From positions 124,001-188,000 of the forward strand of contig CAJKUC010000002.1 of the NCBI GenBank assembly GCA_905203015.1: a stretch of DNA of 64,000 bases, written 5' to 3'. Positions 15,892 through 24,672 of this stretch are shown one piece after another; position 1 is the stretch's first letter, and each line of letters opens with the position of its first letter. Source of the stretch: an uncultured Christensenella sp. Its GTDB lineage: Bacteria; Bacillota; Clostridia; Christensenellales; Borkfalkiaceae. The notes beneath the pieces were generated by a model. That model did no database searches and was not told the DNA's origin. It saw only the letters and a list, made by a program, of their open reading frames with translations. A program made the position numbers and the translations under genes.

Positions 15892-16722
15892 TCAGATCGC
15901 CACGGGAATCTTTTTGTCCAGTTTTTCGCTCTCGTAATTTTCCAGAGCGAACGAATCGACGGTGAAATCGTAAAAATTCTTCACGGAAGGATCTACAATC
16001 AGTTTCGGCGCGGGATGCTGCGGCTTTTCCAACACTTCTTTCACCAGCGGAATGTGCCGGTCGTAAATATGCGCGTCGGCGATCACGTGCACCAGTTCGC
16101 CCGCTTTCAGACCGGATACCTGCGCAAACATCACCAAAAGCACGGCATACTGCGTAACGTTCCAGTTGTTCGCCGTAAGCATATCGTTGGAACGCTGATT
16201 CAGAATACCGTTCAGCGTATCTCCCGTAACGTTGAACGTCATGGAATACGCACAGGGGTACAGATTCATTTCGTGCAGATCGTCGAAATTATAGATATTC
16301 GTCATGATACGGCGGGAAGCGGGATTGTTTTTCAGATCGAAAAGCACCCGATCCACCTGATCGAATTCGCCCTCTTTATATATGGATTTTTTGGCGAGTT
16401 GATAACCGTATGCCTTTCCGATCGAACCGTTTTCGTCCGCCCAACTATCCCAGATATGCGAATGAAGATCGTGTACGTTGTTGCTTTTTTTCTGCCAGAT
16501 CCACAATAATTCGTCTACGCACGATCTGAACGCCGTACGGCGGATCGTGAGAATCGGAAATTCCTCCTGCAGATTATAGCGATTCACTATGCCGAATTTT
16601 TTCACCGTATGCGCGGGCGCGCCGTCTTCCCAATGCGGGCGTACGTTCAGATTCGTATCCCAGAACCCGTTTTCCATAATATCCGTCATGTTTCCGATGA
16701 AAATCTTATCCGCTTTACTCAT
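15892..16722 (-). CDS. thyA: Thymidylate synthase ThyA
   Basis: This 276-residue enzyme methylates dUMP to dTMP using methylene-tetrahydrofolate. The catalytic Cys is in LYPCAYSMTF, followed by NQRSNDM and HIYDRHIPLVKEVL, which bind dUMP; the N-terminal FGIVNRYNLQEEFPILT region and SIGKAYGYQL are also typical. Length is that of the classical ThyA, not the flavin-dependent ThyX. It is first in the thyA-folA operon, with a promoter at 16797-16826. Confidence 0.96.
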   Translation of the reverse strand: MSKADKIFIGNMTDIMENGFWDTNLNVRPHWEDGAPAHTVKKFGIVNRYNLQEEFPILTIRRTAFRSCVDELLWIWQKKSNNVHDLHSHIWDSWADENGSIGKAYGYQLAKKSIYKEGEFDQVDRVLFDLKNNPASRRIMTNIYNFDDLHEMNLYPCAYSMTFNVTGDTLNGILNQRSNDMLTANNWNVTQYAVLLVMFAQVSGLKAGELVHVIADAHIYDRHIPLVKEVLEKPQHPAPKLIVDPSVKNFYDFTVDSFALENYESEKLDKKIPVAI

Positions 16723-16796
16723 TGCTTCTGCCTCTTCGCTCCTTTCTCCGTTTCGCCGATTTCGATACTGCGCAATCGTACATATTTATTTTATAT

Positions 16797-16826
16797 AGTA
16801 TATCATATCTGCGATTTATCCGTCAA
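16797..16826 (-). promoter_or_regulatory. Promoter of thyA-folA
   Basis: TTGACG (16821-16826), 18 bases, TATACT (16797-16802) on the minus strand. It is divergent from the promoter of the PTS-like gene. Confidence 0.7.
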
Positions 16827-16890
16827 GCGATTGCACGGCGCACGGAAAGCGCATTTTTATTAAAACGCCTGTGCAGAAGCCGTTATTCGC

Positions 16891-16919
16891 TTGCGTATTT
16901 TTAAAAAAAGTGTTAAGAT
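16891..16919 (+). promoter_or_regulatory. Probable promoter of the PTS-IIC-like gene
   Basis: TTGCGT (16891-16896), 17 bases, TAAGAT (16914-16919), followed by the start codon at 16955. Confidence 0.5.
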
Positions 16920-16954
16920 ATATCGGAAAAAATATTTACAGGCGGCAAACACAA

Positions 16955-18178
16955 ATGAACGACGAAGAAAAAAACGGCAACTCTTCCCCAGAGCCTCTTT
17001 CCGGAACAAGCGAAACGGCGGCACAGAAGGATAGCAACGCGGGCGACACCACCCCCAAAACGAACGCTGTGAAAGCCTATCTGATAGCCCTGCCGAAACG
17101 CTATTTCATCACGGCGTTTTCGGGCATGGCGCAAGGTCTTTTCGTAACGCTGATCGCAGGAACGATCCTCGCGATGATCGCAGGCTGGTGCGGCGATAAT
17201 TATTTCGGCAGAACGCTTACGGGAATCTCGAACATCGCGAAAACCCTGATGGGCGCGGGAATCGGCGTAGGCATCGCGCACGCACTTGGCAAAAATAAAC
17301 TGCTGATTTTTTCCGCCGCGGTGGCGGGAACCGTCGGCGCGTTCGCCGAAAATTTCTTCCCTTCCGCATCTTCGGCGTTCACCGCTCTGAAACTCGGCGC
17401 GCCCGGCAACCCGATCGGCGCGTACGTCGCCACGATGCTCGTTGTGGAAATCGTTTCCGCCTATGCGGGTAAAACGAAACTGGATATTATTCTTGTGCCC
17501 CTCGGCGCATTGTTTCTGTCTTTCGCGGGAATATTCGCCGCATATCCTTTCATCTGGCTGATCGGCCGACTCGGCGATTTCATCGCGTTCGCCACCGACG
17601 CTACGCCATTCGTTATGGGAATCGTCATTTCCGTGGTGATGGGAATCGTGCTCACGATGCCCACATCTTCCGCCGCCATATGGATTTCCGTGGCGAATCC
17701 CGTGCTTCTCGGCTATGCCGCGGGAACGGTGAGCGAAGCGAATTACAACGCCATGCTTCTTGCGGGCGGTGCGGCAACGGTAGGCTGCGCGTGCCATATG
17801 ATCGGCTTTGCCGTGGCTTCTTTCCGCGAAAATAAATGGAGCGGACTGATCGCGCAGGGGCTGGGCACGAGTATGTTGCAGATTCCGAATATCATGAAAA
17901 AGCCCGTGATCATGCTTCCGATGATCATTTCTTCGGCAATTTCAGGTCCACTTTCCACCTGCGTTTTCAAAGTGAAATGCGGCGCGAGCGGCGGCGGAAT
18001 GGGCACGAGCGGGCTCGTGGGGATTTTCGATTCGTTCAGATATACGTCCGGCGCGCTCGGCTCGATCGGAATCATTCTGCTGATGATCGTTCTTCCCGCG
18101 ATTTTAAATTTCGCGCTTTCGGAATTGTTCCGTAAAAAAGGCGCGATTAAATTCGGCGATATGAAACTGCCCGATTAA
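16955..18178 (+). CDS. PTS-EIIC-like membrane transporter (PTS_EIIC_2 family)
   Basis: From ATG 16955 this is 407 residues. A charged, Ser/Thr-rich N-terminal tail (about 35 residues) leads into nine or ten membrane segments with many Gly (MGAGIGVGIAHALG, GIVLTMPTSSAAIW, AGGAATVGCACHMIGFAV). It matches the PF13303-type IIC-like carriers, which are encoded alone and lack IIA and IIB domains, so phosphoryl-coupled transport is unproven. The neighbouring genes give no substrate hint. A weak AGGCGG ribosome site precedes the start; an upstream in-frame ATG at 16871 would lie before the predicted promoter and is therefore not used. A strong terminator follows. Confidence 0.85.
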   Translation: MNDEEKNGNSSPEPLSGTSETAAQKDSNAGDTTPKTNAVKAYLIALPKRYFITAFSGMAQGLFVTLIAGTILAMIAGWCGDNYFGRTLTGISNIAKTLMGAGIGVGIAHALGKNKLLIFSAAVAGTVGAFAENFFPSASSAFTALKLGAPGNPIGAYVATMLVVEIVSAYAGKTKLDIILVPLGALFLSFAGIFAAYPFIWLIGRLGDFIAFATDATPFVMGIVISVVMGIVLTMPTSSAAIWISVANPVLLGYAAGTVSEANYNAMLLAGGAATVGCACHMIGFAVASFRENKWSGLIAQGLGTSMLQIPNIMKKPVIMLPMIISSAISGPLSTCVFKVKCGASGGGMGTSGLVGIFDSFRYTSGALGSIGIILLMIVLPAILNFALSELFRKKGAIKFGDMKLPD

Positions 18179-18204
18179 AAAAACGTCGCTTCCGCGATAT
18201 ACAA

Positions 18205-18257
18205 AACCGTCTCCGGAATCTTTGCGAAACCGCAAAAATCGGAGACGGTTATTTTTT
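18205..18257. terminator. Terminator between the PTS-like gene and the phosphatase gene
   Basis: AACCGTCTCCG (18205-18215) pairs with CGGAGACGGTT (18240-18250), followed on the plus strand by ATTTTTT. The minus strand also has TTTTG after the stem, so it may act on both converging genes. Confidence 0.88.
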
Positions 18258-18316
18258 ACTTATGCAAACTTATGCAAAGCGTATTTTTTCCGTAACGGAT
18301 ATTTCCCCGCACGGCT

Positions 18317-18958
18317 TCAGCGCATCAACGGTATTTCTGTGATCAGCGTACCGAGATGCCCCGTATAGCCGAGCCTCACGGGCGTATATTTCCCGTTTTC
18401 GTAGTTCACTTCCGAAACGGAAGCGTTCGGCGTCCAGGGTACTTTCCGCATATCCTCGATCGGCACGTTTTCAAAAAGACATTGCATCGTTCTGATCGCG
18501 CCGCCGTGCGATGCGACAACCACCGTTTTTCCGTCGTTTTCCGCCGCGATTTTACGAAACGCGGAATCTATCCGCACCTGTAATTCGGCAAACGACTCTC
18601 CGCCCGTGGGGCGGGCTTTGCCGATGTCCGTTTTCCACAGGTACGCCTGTTCGGGATATTTCCGAGCGATTTCCTCCACCTGCTTTCTTTCCCATTCGCC
18701 GCCGTCGATTTCGCGGAGCGCCTTCTCTTTAACGAGCGGCACGTTCGCCCGCGCGGCGATTTCTTTCACCGTTTCTACGGCGCGGATAAGATCGCTGGAA
18801 TACACCGCGTCCACATGATAATTTTTCAATATATAATCCGTCGTGATTGCCGCCTGCTTTCGCCCGAGTTCCGTAAGCGGCGCGTCGTACCACCCGGCGT
18901 AGCGTTCTTCAAGATTCGCCGTGCTCTGTCCGTGACGGATAATCAGAAATTTCGTCAT
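18317..18958 (-). CDS. Histidine phosphatase (phosphoglycerate-mutase-like)
   Basis: This 213-residue cytoplasmic protein has the catalytic motif LIIRHGQSTAN at the N-terminus, PLTELGRKQA, YSSDLIRAVETV and VVASHGGAIRTM, giving the paired Arg-His catalytic core of the branch with a phosphohistidine intermediate. Length suits small-molecule phosphatases such as cobalamin-phosphate or phosphosugar phosphatases and cofactor-dependent mutases. No neighbour assigns the substrate. Start ATG follows GGGAG. Confidence 0.92.
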   Translation of the reverse strand: MTKFLIIRHGQSTANLEERYAGWYDAPLTELGRKQAAITTDYILKNYHVDAVYSSDLIRAVETVKEIAARANVPLVKEKALREIDGGEWERKQVEEIARKYPEQAYLWKTDIGKARPTGGESFAELQVRIDSAFRKIAAENDGKTVVVASHGGAIRTMQCLFENVPIEDMRKVPWTPNASVSEVNYENGKYTPVRLGYTGHLGTLITEIPLMR

Positions 18959-19077
18959 TTTTTTACTCCCGCACGCCGTTTTTTATTAAACCCTTTTCTT
19001 AAAATCGGCGTATTCTGTTTTCCGTGCGCGTTTTCGCACCCCGCATTTTGCTCCGCGCCGCGCGTTTTTTGTCCTTT

Positions 19078-19623
19078 TTACTTTTCGTAAACGGAGCGTT
19101 TCAGAACGCCCACATACGGCAGATTTCTGTAATCTTCCGCATAATCCAGTCCGTAGCCCACCACGAATTCGTCCTCGATGACAAAGCCCTTGTATTCCGG
19201 CTCCATCGGCACTTCGCGGCGTTCCGGTTTATCGAGAAGCGTTACGATATTTACGCTGGCGGGGGAACGGGAATTGAGCATTTTCTTCAATTCGTAAAGC
19301 GTATTTCCCGAATCGATGATGTCCTCCACGATCAGCACGTCTTTGCCGCAGATATTCACGGTGAGATCTTTTTTCACCTGCAATTTTCCCGAAGAAATGC
19401 TGTTCTTTCCATAGGAAGATACCGCCATGAAATCGATCTGCATCGGCGTTTTCATCTCTCTGATCAGATCGGCGAAAAACATAACGCTGCCTTTTAAAAT
19501 GCACACCACCACGGGTGTTCTGCCCTCGTACAGTTTATCCAGTTGCGCCGCCAGCGCTTTCACTCTTTCTTCGATCTGCTCGCGCGAAATCATCACTCTT
19601 TCCACGTTCTCGTTTAAATCCAT
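19078..19623 (-). CDS. hpt: Hypoxanthine phosphoribosyltransferase
   Basis: This 181-residue enzyme joins hypoxanthine (and usually guanine) to PRPP to make IMP/GMP. The PRPP motif VLIVEDIIDSGNTL is complete, CILKGSVMFFADLIR forms the conserved N-terminal loop, and VVGYGLDYAEDYRNLPYVG is the base-binding hood region. Length is typical. It lies 48 bases downstream of tilS, the classic tilS-hpt order of Firmicutes. ftsH, which often follows, is not here. It supplies salvage IMP alongside the de novo operon at 27483-39197. Confidence 0.96.
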   Translation of the reverse strand: MDLNENVERVMISREQIEERVKALAAQLDKLYEGRTPVVVCILKGSVMFFADLIREMKTPMQIDFMAVSSYGKNSISSGKLQVKKDLTVNICGKDVLIVEDIIDSGNTLYELKKMLNSRSPASVNIVTLLDKPERREVPMEPEYKGFVIEDEFVVGYGLDYAEDYRNLPYVGVLKRSVYEK

Positions 19624-19671
19624 TTTACTGCACCTCTTTCGTATTTTTATCCGTATTATCGGATCGCTTTT

Positions 19672-21051
19672 TCAGTCCGCCGCACATGAAACGACGTAAA
19701 CGATTTTTTTCGTATTTTCCGTTACTTTCACGTTTTCGGAAATTTCCGTACCGCAAATTATTTTCACATCGTTGCCTTCGCAAAACAACGGCAACATCGC
19801 GCTCTCCTCCGCGGGAATTTTTTTATCCGTGAGATACTTTTTCAGCGCTTTTCTTCCGCCGCCGAATTTTTCTATCATATCCCCCGCCCGCCGCGAGCGA
19901 AGAACACACCGCGCCGTTTTTTCCTCGTCGGCATACAAAATTTTCACTCCGCCGTGCTTTTCGGAAAAATTTTCCGCTTCCGCTTTATCCTCGGTGATTA
20001 AAATTTTCTTTCCGAGAAAATCCGTTTCTCCGAGGCGGAATTTTTCAACGTTTTGCACCGATTTCGCGCTTTCCGCGTCACCGTTTTTATTCGCTTCCGA
20101 CAAATAAAACGCCAGCCGATCGTAACGTCTTTTCGCGCGTACGCCGCAAGGCAAAGAGATTTCCTTTCCCGTCTGCGCCCCGTCCGAAGTAAACAGAGAT
20201 CGCAAAGAGGAAAGATGCGCGTACGTATAATCTTTCGTTACGCCGAGCGTTTTCATCGCCGTAACGCAGGCGCGGAAAAACAACGGTTCTTCTTCCGAAT
20301 ATTGCACGAAAACCCGTTTGACGACGCCCTGCGGGTCCTTTTCCGAGGTCAGCAGTTTTTCCGAAAGGCGATATAAAAACTCGTCGTCTTTTCTCGCCGT
20401 GCGCGAAAACCTCGCAAGATTTTCCGCGCTTCCCGGCACGATCGTTTCCAGAAGCGGCAACGCTTTCAGCCGCAATTTATTTCTCGAAACGTCCGCCTCG
20501 AAATTTGTTTCGTCCGTGCGGTAGGTAAGGCGATGTTCACGGATATAATCGAGAATTTCCGCTTTCGTCACGTTCAGAAGCGGACGGATGATACGATCAC
20601 TCTCGTCTTTCATGCCGCCCGCACCCGTCAAAGAAGCGCCGCGAAGCAAATGAAAAAGTACGGTTTCCGCCTCGTCGTCCGCATGATGCGCCGTGGCGAT
20701 CAGATCCGCTTTGCCGTCTTTCAGCAATGCGGCAAACGATTGCCGGCGAAATTCTCGCGCCGCCGTTTCGAGGCTTATTTTTTCTTTCGCCGCAAGATCC
20801 GGGCAATTTTCCGAAAAATTAAAAAGCGGAATCCGATTCTTTTTACAGAAATCGGCGACGAATTCCGCGTCGGCGCGACTGTTTTCTCCGCGAATACCGT
20901 GTTCGCAATGTACGGCGCAAAGAGTAAAGCCGTCCGCTTCTTCCCTCTCCTTCATATAATGGAGCAGGCAAACGGAATCCGCGCCGCCGGAACAGGCGAC
21001 GCAAATGCATTTCCCTTTATATTTGCGAAAATCGATATTTTTCCACGACAC
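19672..21051 (-). CDS. tilS: tRNA(Ile)-lysidine synthase TilS
   Basis: This 459-residue enzyme puts lysidine at C34 of the AUA-reading tRNA-Ile. The N-terminal PP-loop ATPase motif is CVACSGGADSVCLLH, followed by VHCEHGIRG, ATAHHADDEAETVLFHLLRG and RPLLNVTKAEI, and a C-terminal substrate-recognition domain (RSRRAGDMIEKFGGGRKALKKYL is read in two pieces: RSRRAGDMIEKFGG then RKALKKYLTDKKI). The start is GTG at 21051. A TTGCGG-17-TATACT promoter ends only six bases before the GTG, so the mRNA should start at or beside the initiation codon, with no room for a ribosome site. Confidence 0.94.
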   Translation of the reverse strand: MSWKNIDFRKYKGKCICVACSGGADSVCLLHYMKEREEADGFTLCAVHCEHGIRGENSRADAEFVADFCKKNRIPLFNFSENCPDLAAKEKISLETAAREFRRQSFAALLKDGKADLIATAHHADDEAETVLFHLLRGASLTGAGGMKDESDRIIRPLLNVTKAEILDYIREHRLTYRTDETNFEADVSRNKLRLKALPLLETIVPGSAENLARFSRTARKDDEFLYRLSEKLLTSEKDPQGVVKRVFVQYSEEEPLFFRACVTAMKTLGVTKDYTYAHLSSLRSLFTSDGAQTGKEISLPCGVRAKRRYDRLAFYLSEANKNGDAESAKSVQNVEKFRLGETDFLGKKILITEDKAEAENFSEKHGGVKILYADEEKTARCVLRSRRAGDMIEKFGGGRKALKKYLTDKKIPAEESAMLPLFCEGNDVKIICGTEISENVKVTENTKKIVYVVSCAAD

Positions 21052-21057
21052 GCTGAC

Positions 21058-21086
21058 AGTATAGCATATTTTTTGCTTTTCCGCAA
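21058..21086 (-). promoter_or_regulatory. Promoter giving a leaderless tilS transcript
   Basis: TTGCGG (21081-21086), 17 bases, TATACT (21058-21063) on the minus strand. The initiation codon is at 21049-21051, six bases after the -10 element, which predicts a leaderless mRNA. Confidence 0.65.
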
Positions 21087-21198
21087 GGGTTTCGCCCTCC
21101 TTTTTCGCGGATTTCGCCGCAATCTTCCGTTGTTTTTTTCTGCATGCCGCATAAAAACGAAAAAGCCGCGCACACTGATCTCAGGAGGAAAAAAAATT

Positions 21199-21417
21199 AT
21201 GAAAATCGCAAACATCGTCGCTTACGTACTGGTGCTGATCGGCGCGCTGAACTGGGGGCTTTTCGGCTTCTTCAATTTCAATCTCGTGGCAATCTTCGGC
21301 GGCGCACGCAGCGTTTTCGCCGTGATCGTATACACGCTGATCGCGCTTTCCGCGATCTGGCTGATCATTTCGCCCTGCATCACAGACGGCAAACTGGATA
21401 TGAACGGCAAAAATTAA
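21199..21417 (+). CDS. DUF378 family small membrane protein
   Basis: This 72-residue protein has two membrane helices (about 3-25 and 34-56) and the family signature IGALNWGLFGFFNFNLVA, ending in a short polar tail. DUF378 proteins are widespread in bacteria and have no known function. An excellent AGGAGG ribosome site lies upstream. It stands alone, divergent from tilS and convergent with the Cys-rich gene. Confidence 0.9.
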   Translation: MKIANIVAYVLVLIGALNWGLFGFFNFNLVAIFGGARSVFAVIVYTLIALSAIWLIISPCITDGKLDMNGKN

Positions 21418-21494
21418 TCTTTGTTCCGCTTACGCGTTTTTCCGCCTTTCGCACGGCGAAGGGCGAAAATTGCGGCGAATCATAACGCGAAAGG

Positions 21495-21529
21495 AAAAAC
21501 CCGCCCGAAACGCTAAGTTCCGAGGCGGG
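21495..21529. terminator. Terminator between DUF378 and the Cys-rich gene
   Basis: CCCGCC (21500-21505) and GGCGGG (21524-21529) form the stem. The minus strand continues with GTTTTTCC, a fair T tract for the Cys-rich gene; the plus strand has only CTTTCC. Confidence 0.6.
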
Positions 21530-21592
21530 CTTTCCGCTTAATTTTCCTCTCGTTCCGCCCGAAAGGCGTTCAAAGAGAAAAAATCTTATGCT

Positions 21593-21940
21593 TTAAAACA
21601 ATCCGCGGCATCCGCAACCGCCATCGTTTCCGAATCCGTCGTCGGAATCGTTCGCAAAATTTTCCTCTCCGCGATATCCGCCGCCGCATCTGAAGCAGGG
21701 GCGATCGCAGGGATAAAGCGCGTACTGACGGGCGTAATACCAATCGATGTTGTCTCCGCAACGGGGTTCGGGGCGCGGGGTCTCGCACGGGCGTTTACAA
21801 GGCGGAGGGCAGGGAGTCACACAGAAACATTCGCGTTTCTTTTCGCAACATTTTCTGCCGAGATTTACGCCGAGCAACAGCCATGCGATCGTTCTCGCGC
21901 AACCACCCGCGCGGCGGTTTCCGCAATTCTGATTACACAT
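21593..21940 (-). CDS. Small Cys-rich protein of unknown function
   Basis: I do not recognise a family for this 115-residue protein. It has about twenty Cys, arranged as CNQNCGNRRAGGC at the start, RKCCEKKRECFCVTPCPPPCKRPC in the middle, and CDRPCFRCGGG and GGCGCRGLF at the end, with one moderately hydrophobic stretch (TIAWLLLGVNLG, about 17-28). The Pro/Cys repeats and Gly-rich end resemble spore-coat or cross-linked surface proteins, and the organism appears to sporulate, so that is the leading guess. Start ATG follows a purine-rich AGGAAG site. Single gene, with a terminator on each side. Confidence 0.65.
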   Translation of the reverse strand: MCNQNCGNRRAGGCARTIAWLLLGVNLGRKCCEKKRECFCVTPCPPPCKRPCETPRPEPRCGDNIDWYYARQYALYPCDRPCFRCGGGYRGEENFANDSDDGFGNDGGCGCRGLF

Positions 21941-22000
21941 AAAACTTTCTTCCTCACGTACGTATTTAAGACGGATAACGTCTTATAATACAGTATATGA

Positions 22001-22040
22001 AAAGAAAAGTCCGTTCGGCTACGATTTTCCCGAACGGACT
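22001..22040 (-). terminator. guaA terminator
   Basis: AGTCCGTTCGG (22008-22018) pairs with CCGAACGGACT (22030-22040), an eleven-base-pair stem, followed on the minus strand by TTTTCTTT. The plus strand is also T-rich after the stem. Confidence 0.88.
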
Positions 22041-22120
22041 TGTTTTTGTTTTTATAAAGCCGCATAATACGGCCCGGCTATTCTACGCCTGCCTGCGGCT
22101 CGTATCGCGCCGTTTTTATA

Positions 22121-23665
22121 TTATTCCCATTCGATGGTTGCCGGCGGTTTCGAGGTGATGTCGTACACCACGCGGTTTGCGTGTTTCACTTCGTTCACGA
22201 TACGCGTACTGATTTTTTCAAGCACGTCGTAAGGAATCCGCGCCCAATCGGCAGTCATCGCGTCTACGCTGGTGATGGCGCGCACGGCGATCACGTTTTC
22301 GTACGTACGGAAATCCCCCATCACGCCCACCGTAGGAGAATTCGTCACCACGGTGAAATATTGCCAGATCTGCTCGTCGAGCCCCGCTTTCGCGATCTCG
22401 TCGCGCAGGATATAATCGGAATCGCGCAGCGTTTCCAGTTTTTCGGGCGTCACTTCGCCCATAATGCGGATCGCAAGCCCGGGGCCCGGGAACGGCTGGC
22501 GCATTACGATTTTTCTCGGCAGCCCGAGTTCCAGCCCCACTTTGCGCACTTCGTCTTTGAAAAGATCTCTCAAAGGCTCTACGATCTCCTTGAAATCCAC
22601 CACGGAAGGCAAACCGCCCACGTTGTGATGGCTCTTGATCACGGCGGATTTACCTTTGCCACTTTCGATCACGTCGGGATAAATCGTGCCCTGCACGAGG
22701 AAATCCACCGCGCCGATCTGTTTGGAAATTTTTTCAAACGTACGGATAAATTCTTCGCCGATGATCTTACGCTTCTTTTCGGGCTCGGTAACGCCTTTCA
22801 GTTTCGATAAAAACGCTTCGCTCGCATCCGCTTTGATGAGATTCATGCCCAGCCCGTCTTTGAAAACGCTCATCACTTCGTCCGCTTCGTATTTTCTCAA
22901 AAGCCCGTGATCCACGAATACGCAGGTGAGATTATCGCCCGCCGCCCTGTGCACAAGCGTAGCCGCCACGGCGGAATCCACGCCGCCGCTCATCGCGCAC
23001 AGCACTTTTTTATCGCCGATTTTTTTCTTCAGCGCAGCCACCTGTTCTTCCACGAAGCCGCTCATCGTCCAGTCGCCCTTCGCATGACATACGCCGTAAA
23101 GGAAGTTTTTCAGGATGTTTTCGCCGTACTGCGTATGCACCACTTCGGGGTGGAACTGTACGCCGTAAATTCTGCGCTCGTCGTTGCCGAATGCCGCCAC
23201 GGGGCAGGTGCCCGCCTTCGTATCGGCAAGGCAATCGAAGCCTTCCGGCGCGCGGGAAACGTAATCGGTATGGCTCATCCAACTTATGCTCGTTTCGGGC
23301 ACTCCGTCAAACAATACGTTCTTTTTCAACACGCGGATTTCTCGCTTGCCGTATTCGCTCGTCTCCGCGTGCGTCACCGTACCGCCCAGTGTGTAGGCGA
23401 TGAGTTGGCAACCGTAGCAAATCCCTAGCACGGGAATTCCGAGATCGAAAATTTCCGCGGGAACGTGCGGCGAAGTTTCTTCGTATACGCTGTTCGGCCC
23501 GCCGGTAAAAATAATGCCGATCGGGTTGTATGCCCTGATTTCGTCGATCGTCATATCGCAGTTTTTCAAATCGCAATATACGTTGAGATCGCGCACGCGG
23601 CGAGCGATCAACTGATTGTATTGTCCGCCGAAATCGAGGACGAGCACTTTTTCTCTTTCTTTCAT
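22121..23665 (-). CDS. guaA: GMP synthase (glutamine-hydrolysing)
   Basis: This 514-residue enzyme aminates XMP to GMP. The N-terminal class I amidotransferase has [16 protein letters not shown], catalytic Cys in GICYGCQL and the His-Glu pair in [10 protein letters not shown]. The PP-loop ATPase domain follows with [14 protein letters not shown], then the dimerisation domain ending [11 protein letters not shown]. Length is typical. It completes the GMP branch from the IMP made by the purine operon and by hpt; guaB is not in this window. No guanine riboswitch is visible upstream. Confidence 0.97.
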   Translation of the reverse strand: MKEREKVLVLDFGGQYNQLIARRVRDLNVYCDLKNCDMTIDEIRAYNPIGIIFTGGPNSVYEETSPHVPAEIFDLGIPVLGICYGCQLIAYTLGGTVTHAETSEYGKREIRVLKKNVLFDGVPETSISWMSHTDYVSRAPEGFDCLADTKAGTCPVAAFGNDERRIYGVQFHPEVVHTQYGENILKNFLYGVCHAKGDWTMSGFVEEQVAALKKKIGDKKVLCAMSGGVDSAVAATLVHRAAGDNLTCVFVDHGLLRKYEADEVMSVFKDGLGMNLIKADASEAFLSKLKGVTEPEKKRKIIGEEFIRTFEKISKQIGAVDFLVQGTIYPDVIESGKGKSAVIKSHHNVGGLPSVVDFKEIVEPLRDLFKDEVRKVGLELGLPRKIVMRQPFPGPGLAIRIMGEVTPEKLETLRDSDYILRDEIAKAGLDEQIWQYFTVVTNSPTVGVMGDFRTYENVIAVRAITSVDAMTADWARIPYDVLEKISTRIVNEVKHANRVVYDITSKPPATIEWE

Positions 23666-23781
23666 TCCTTCTTACACCTTCCGTAAATTTTTTCTTACTT
23701 TTTATCGATCGGGCGGGAAATCGCAATCGGCGAAAAACACGCAAAACTTTCGTCGTTTCACCGTTGATTGTTCCCGCAAAC

Positions 23782-23804
23782 AAAAAGAGCGTTTTTATCG
23801 CCCT
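23782..23804 (-). terminator. Probable terminator after the anchored protein gene
   Basis: On the minus strand AGGGCG, an A-rich loop and CGCTCT form a short stem followed by TTTTTG, 22 bases after the stop at 23826. Confidence 0.5.
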
Positions 23805-23825
23805 TTTTATTTTTTTCAGCCGTAA

Positions 23826-24488
23826 TCAGCCTTCCGAGCCGCCGCTTTGCGCGCCCGCGACTGCGATCAGATATTTCATCGCGGCGAGGTATTCCGCGTC
23901 CGCCGTTTCCAGCGCGGAAACGTCGAAACTTTCCAGCAAAACGGATATTTTTTCCGCCGTTTCCGTATCCCCCGCTTTCAGTGCGGACATCAGCACCGCC
24001 GCGAGAGAATTGTTCGGAGGAAATTTCCCGCCGAGAGATTCGTACGCCAGCCGGAAAGATTCGTCTTTTTTCCCGAGGCGGTATTTCGCCGTGCAAAGGT
24101 TTACGTATACATGCTGTTTATACGTGCTTTTCAGTTTCTCGTCAGTACGGTTGCCGTTTTCGTCGATATAAAAACTCTTCGCGTCTATGCCCTCGCAATA
24201 ACTCTCGAAATCTTTATGCGCGATCAGCGATTCGGCGTAGCGTTCCGTATCCTCGTCCAGTTCCTCGTCTGCGGCGATTTCCATCGCATAAGCGATGTAA
24301 TACGCGTCGCCGAAACGATTGTAGGATCTTTCCGCATACTTCATCGCGGTGGATTCCCATCCTACGCTGTAAGCGAATTCCATAACGGTGGGCGGGAAAA
24401 AGCATACGCACGCGAAAACGAGTACGGCGCAAAGCGCAAGCGTACCGAGCAACGTGGCAAGTATGGAATTCCAGATGATCTTTTTCAC
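23826..24488 (-). CDS. Membrane-anchored helical-repeat protein, function unknown
   Basis: With GTG 24488 as start this is 220 residues. One membrane segment (about 6-33, LATLLGTLALCAVLVFACVCFF) is followed by an outward soluble region rich in short helices. Stretches such as AMKYAERSYNRFGDAYYIAYAMEIAA, VNLCTAKYRLGKKDESFRLA and VLMSALKAGDTETAEKI look like tetratricopeptide-type pairs (each shown here in short pieces; the pattern is Ala/Tyr-rich helix pairs). The start is supported because a promoter (TTGATT-17-TAGAAT) ends at 24544, downstream of the longer ATG option at 24596. No family name can be given; scaffold or assembly role possible. Confidence 0.7.
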   Translation of the reverse strand: MKKIIWNSILATLLGTLALCAVLVFACVCFFPPTVMEFAYSVGWESTAMKYAERSYNRFGDAYYIAYAMEIAADEELDEDTERYAESLIAHKDFESYCEGIDAKSFYIDENGNRTDEKLKSTYKQHVYVNLCTAKYRLGKKDESFRLAYESLGGKFPPNNSLAAVLMSALKAGDTETAEKISVLLESFDVSALETADAEYLAAMKYLIAVAGAQSGGSEG

Positions 24489-24543
24489 GCGACAAGCCCC
24501 CGCGACGAACGTTTCCGCACGCCCGAATTCTCTTTTCCTTATT

Positions 24544-24572
24544 ATTCTACCACGTTTAAAAAGAAAAATCAA
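24544..24572 (-). promoter_or_regulatory. Promoter of the anchored protein gene
   Basis: TTGATT (24567-24572), 17 bases, TAGAAT (24544-24549) on the minus strand; leader of about 50 bases to the GTG start at 24488. Confidence 0.6.
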
Positions 24573-24672
24573 CCGTATAGCGGAAGATTCCGCCACGATT
24601 TTTTCGATTTTCGTTTTCTTTTTTTATTCGCTTTCATATCTTCGGCGCGGATATGCATACCTTATTAACGAT

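Noticed and set aside
21968..21984. AAGACG-GATAA-CGTCTT inverted repeat before the Cys-rich gene
   Set aside because: Six base pairs only, with no second copy; it may be a leader hairpin or chance.
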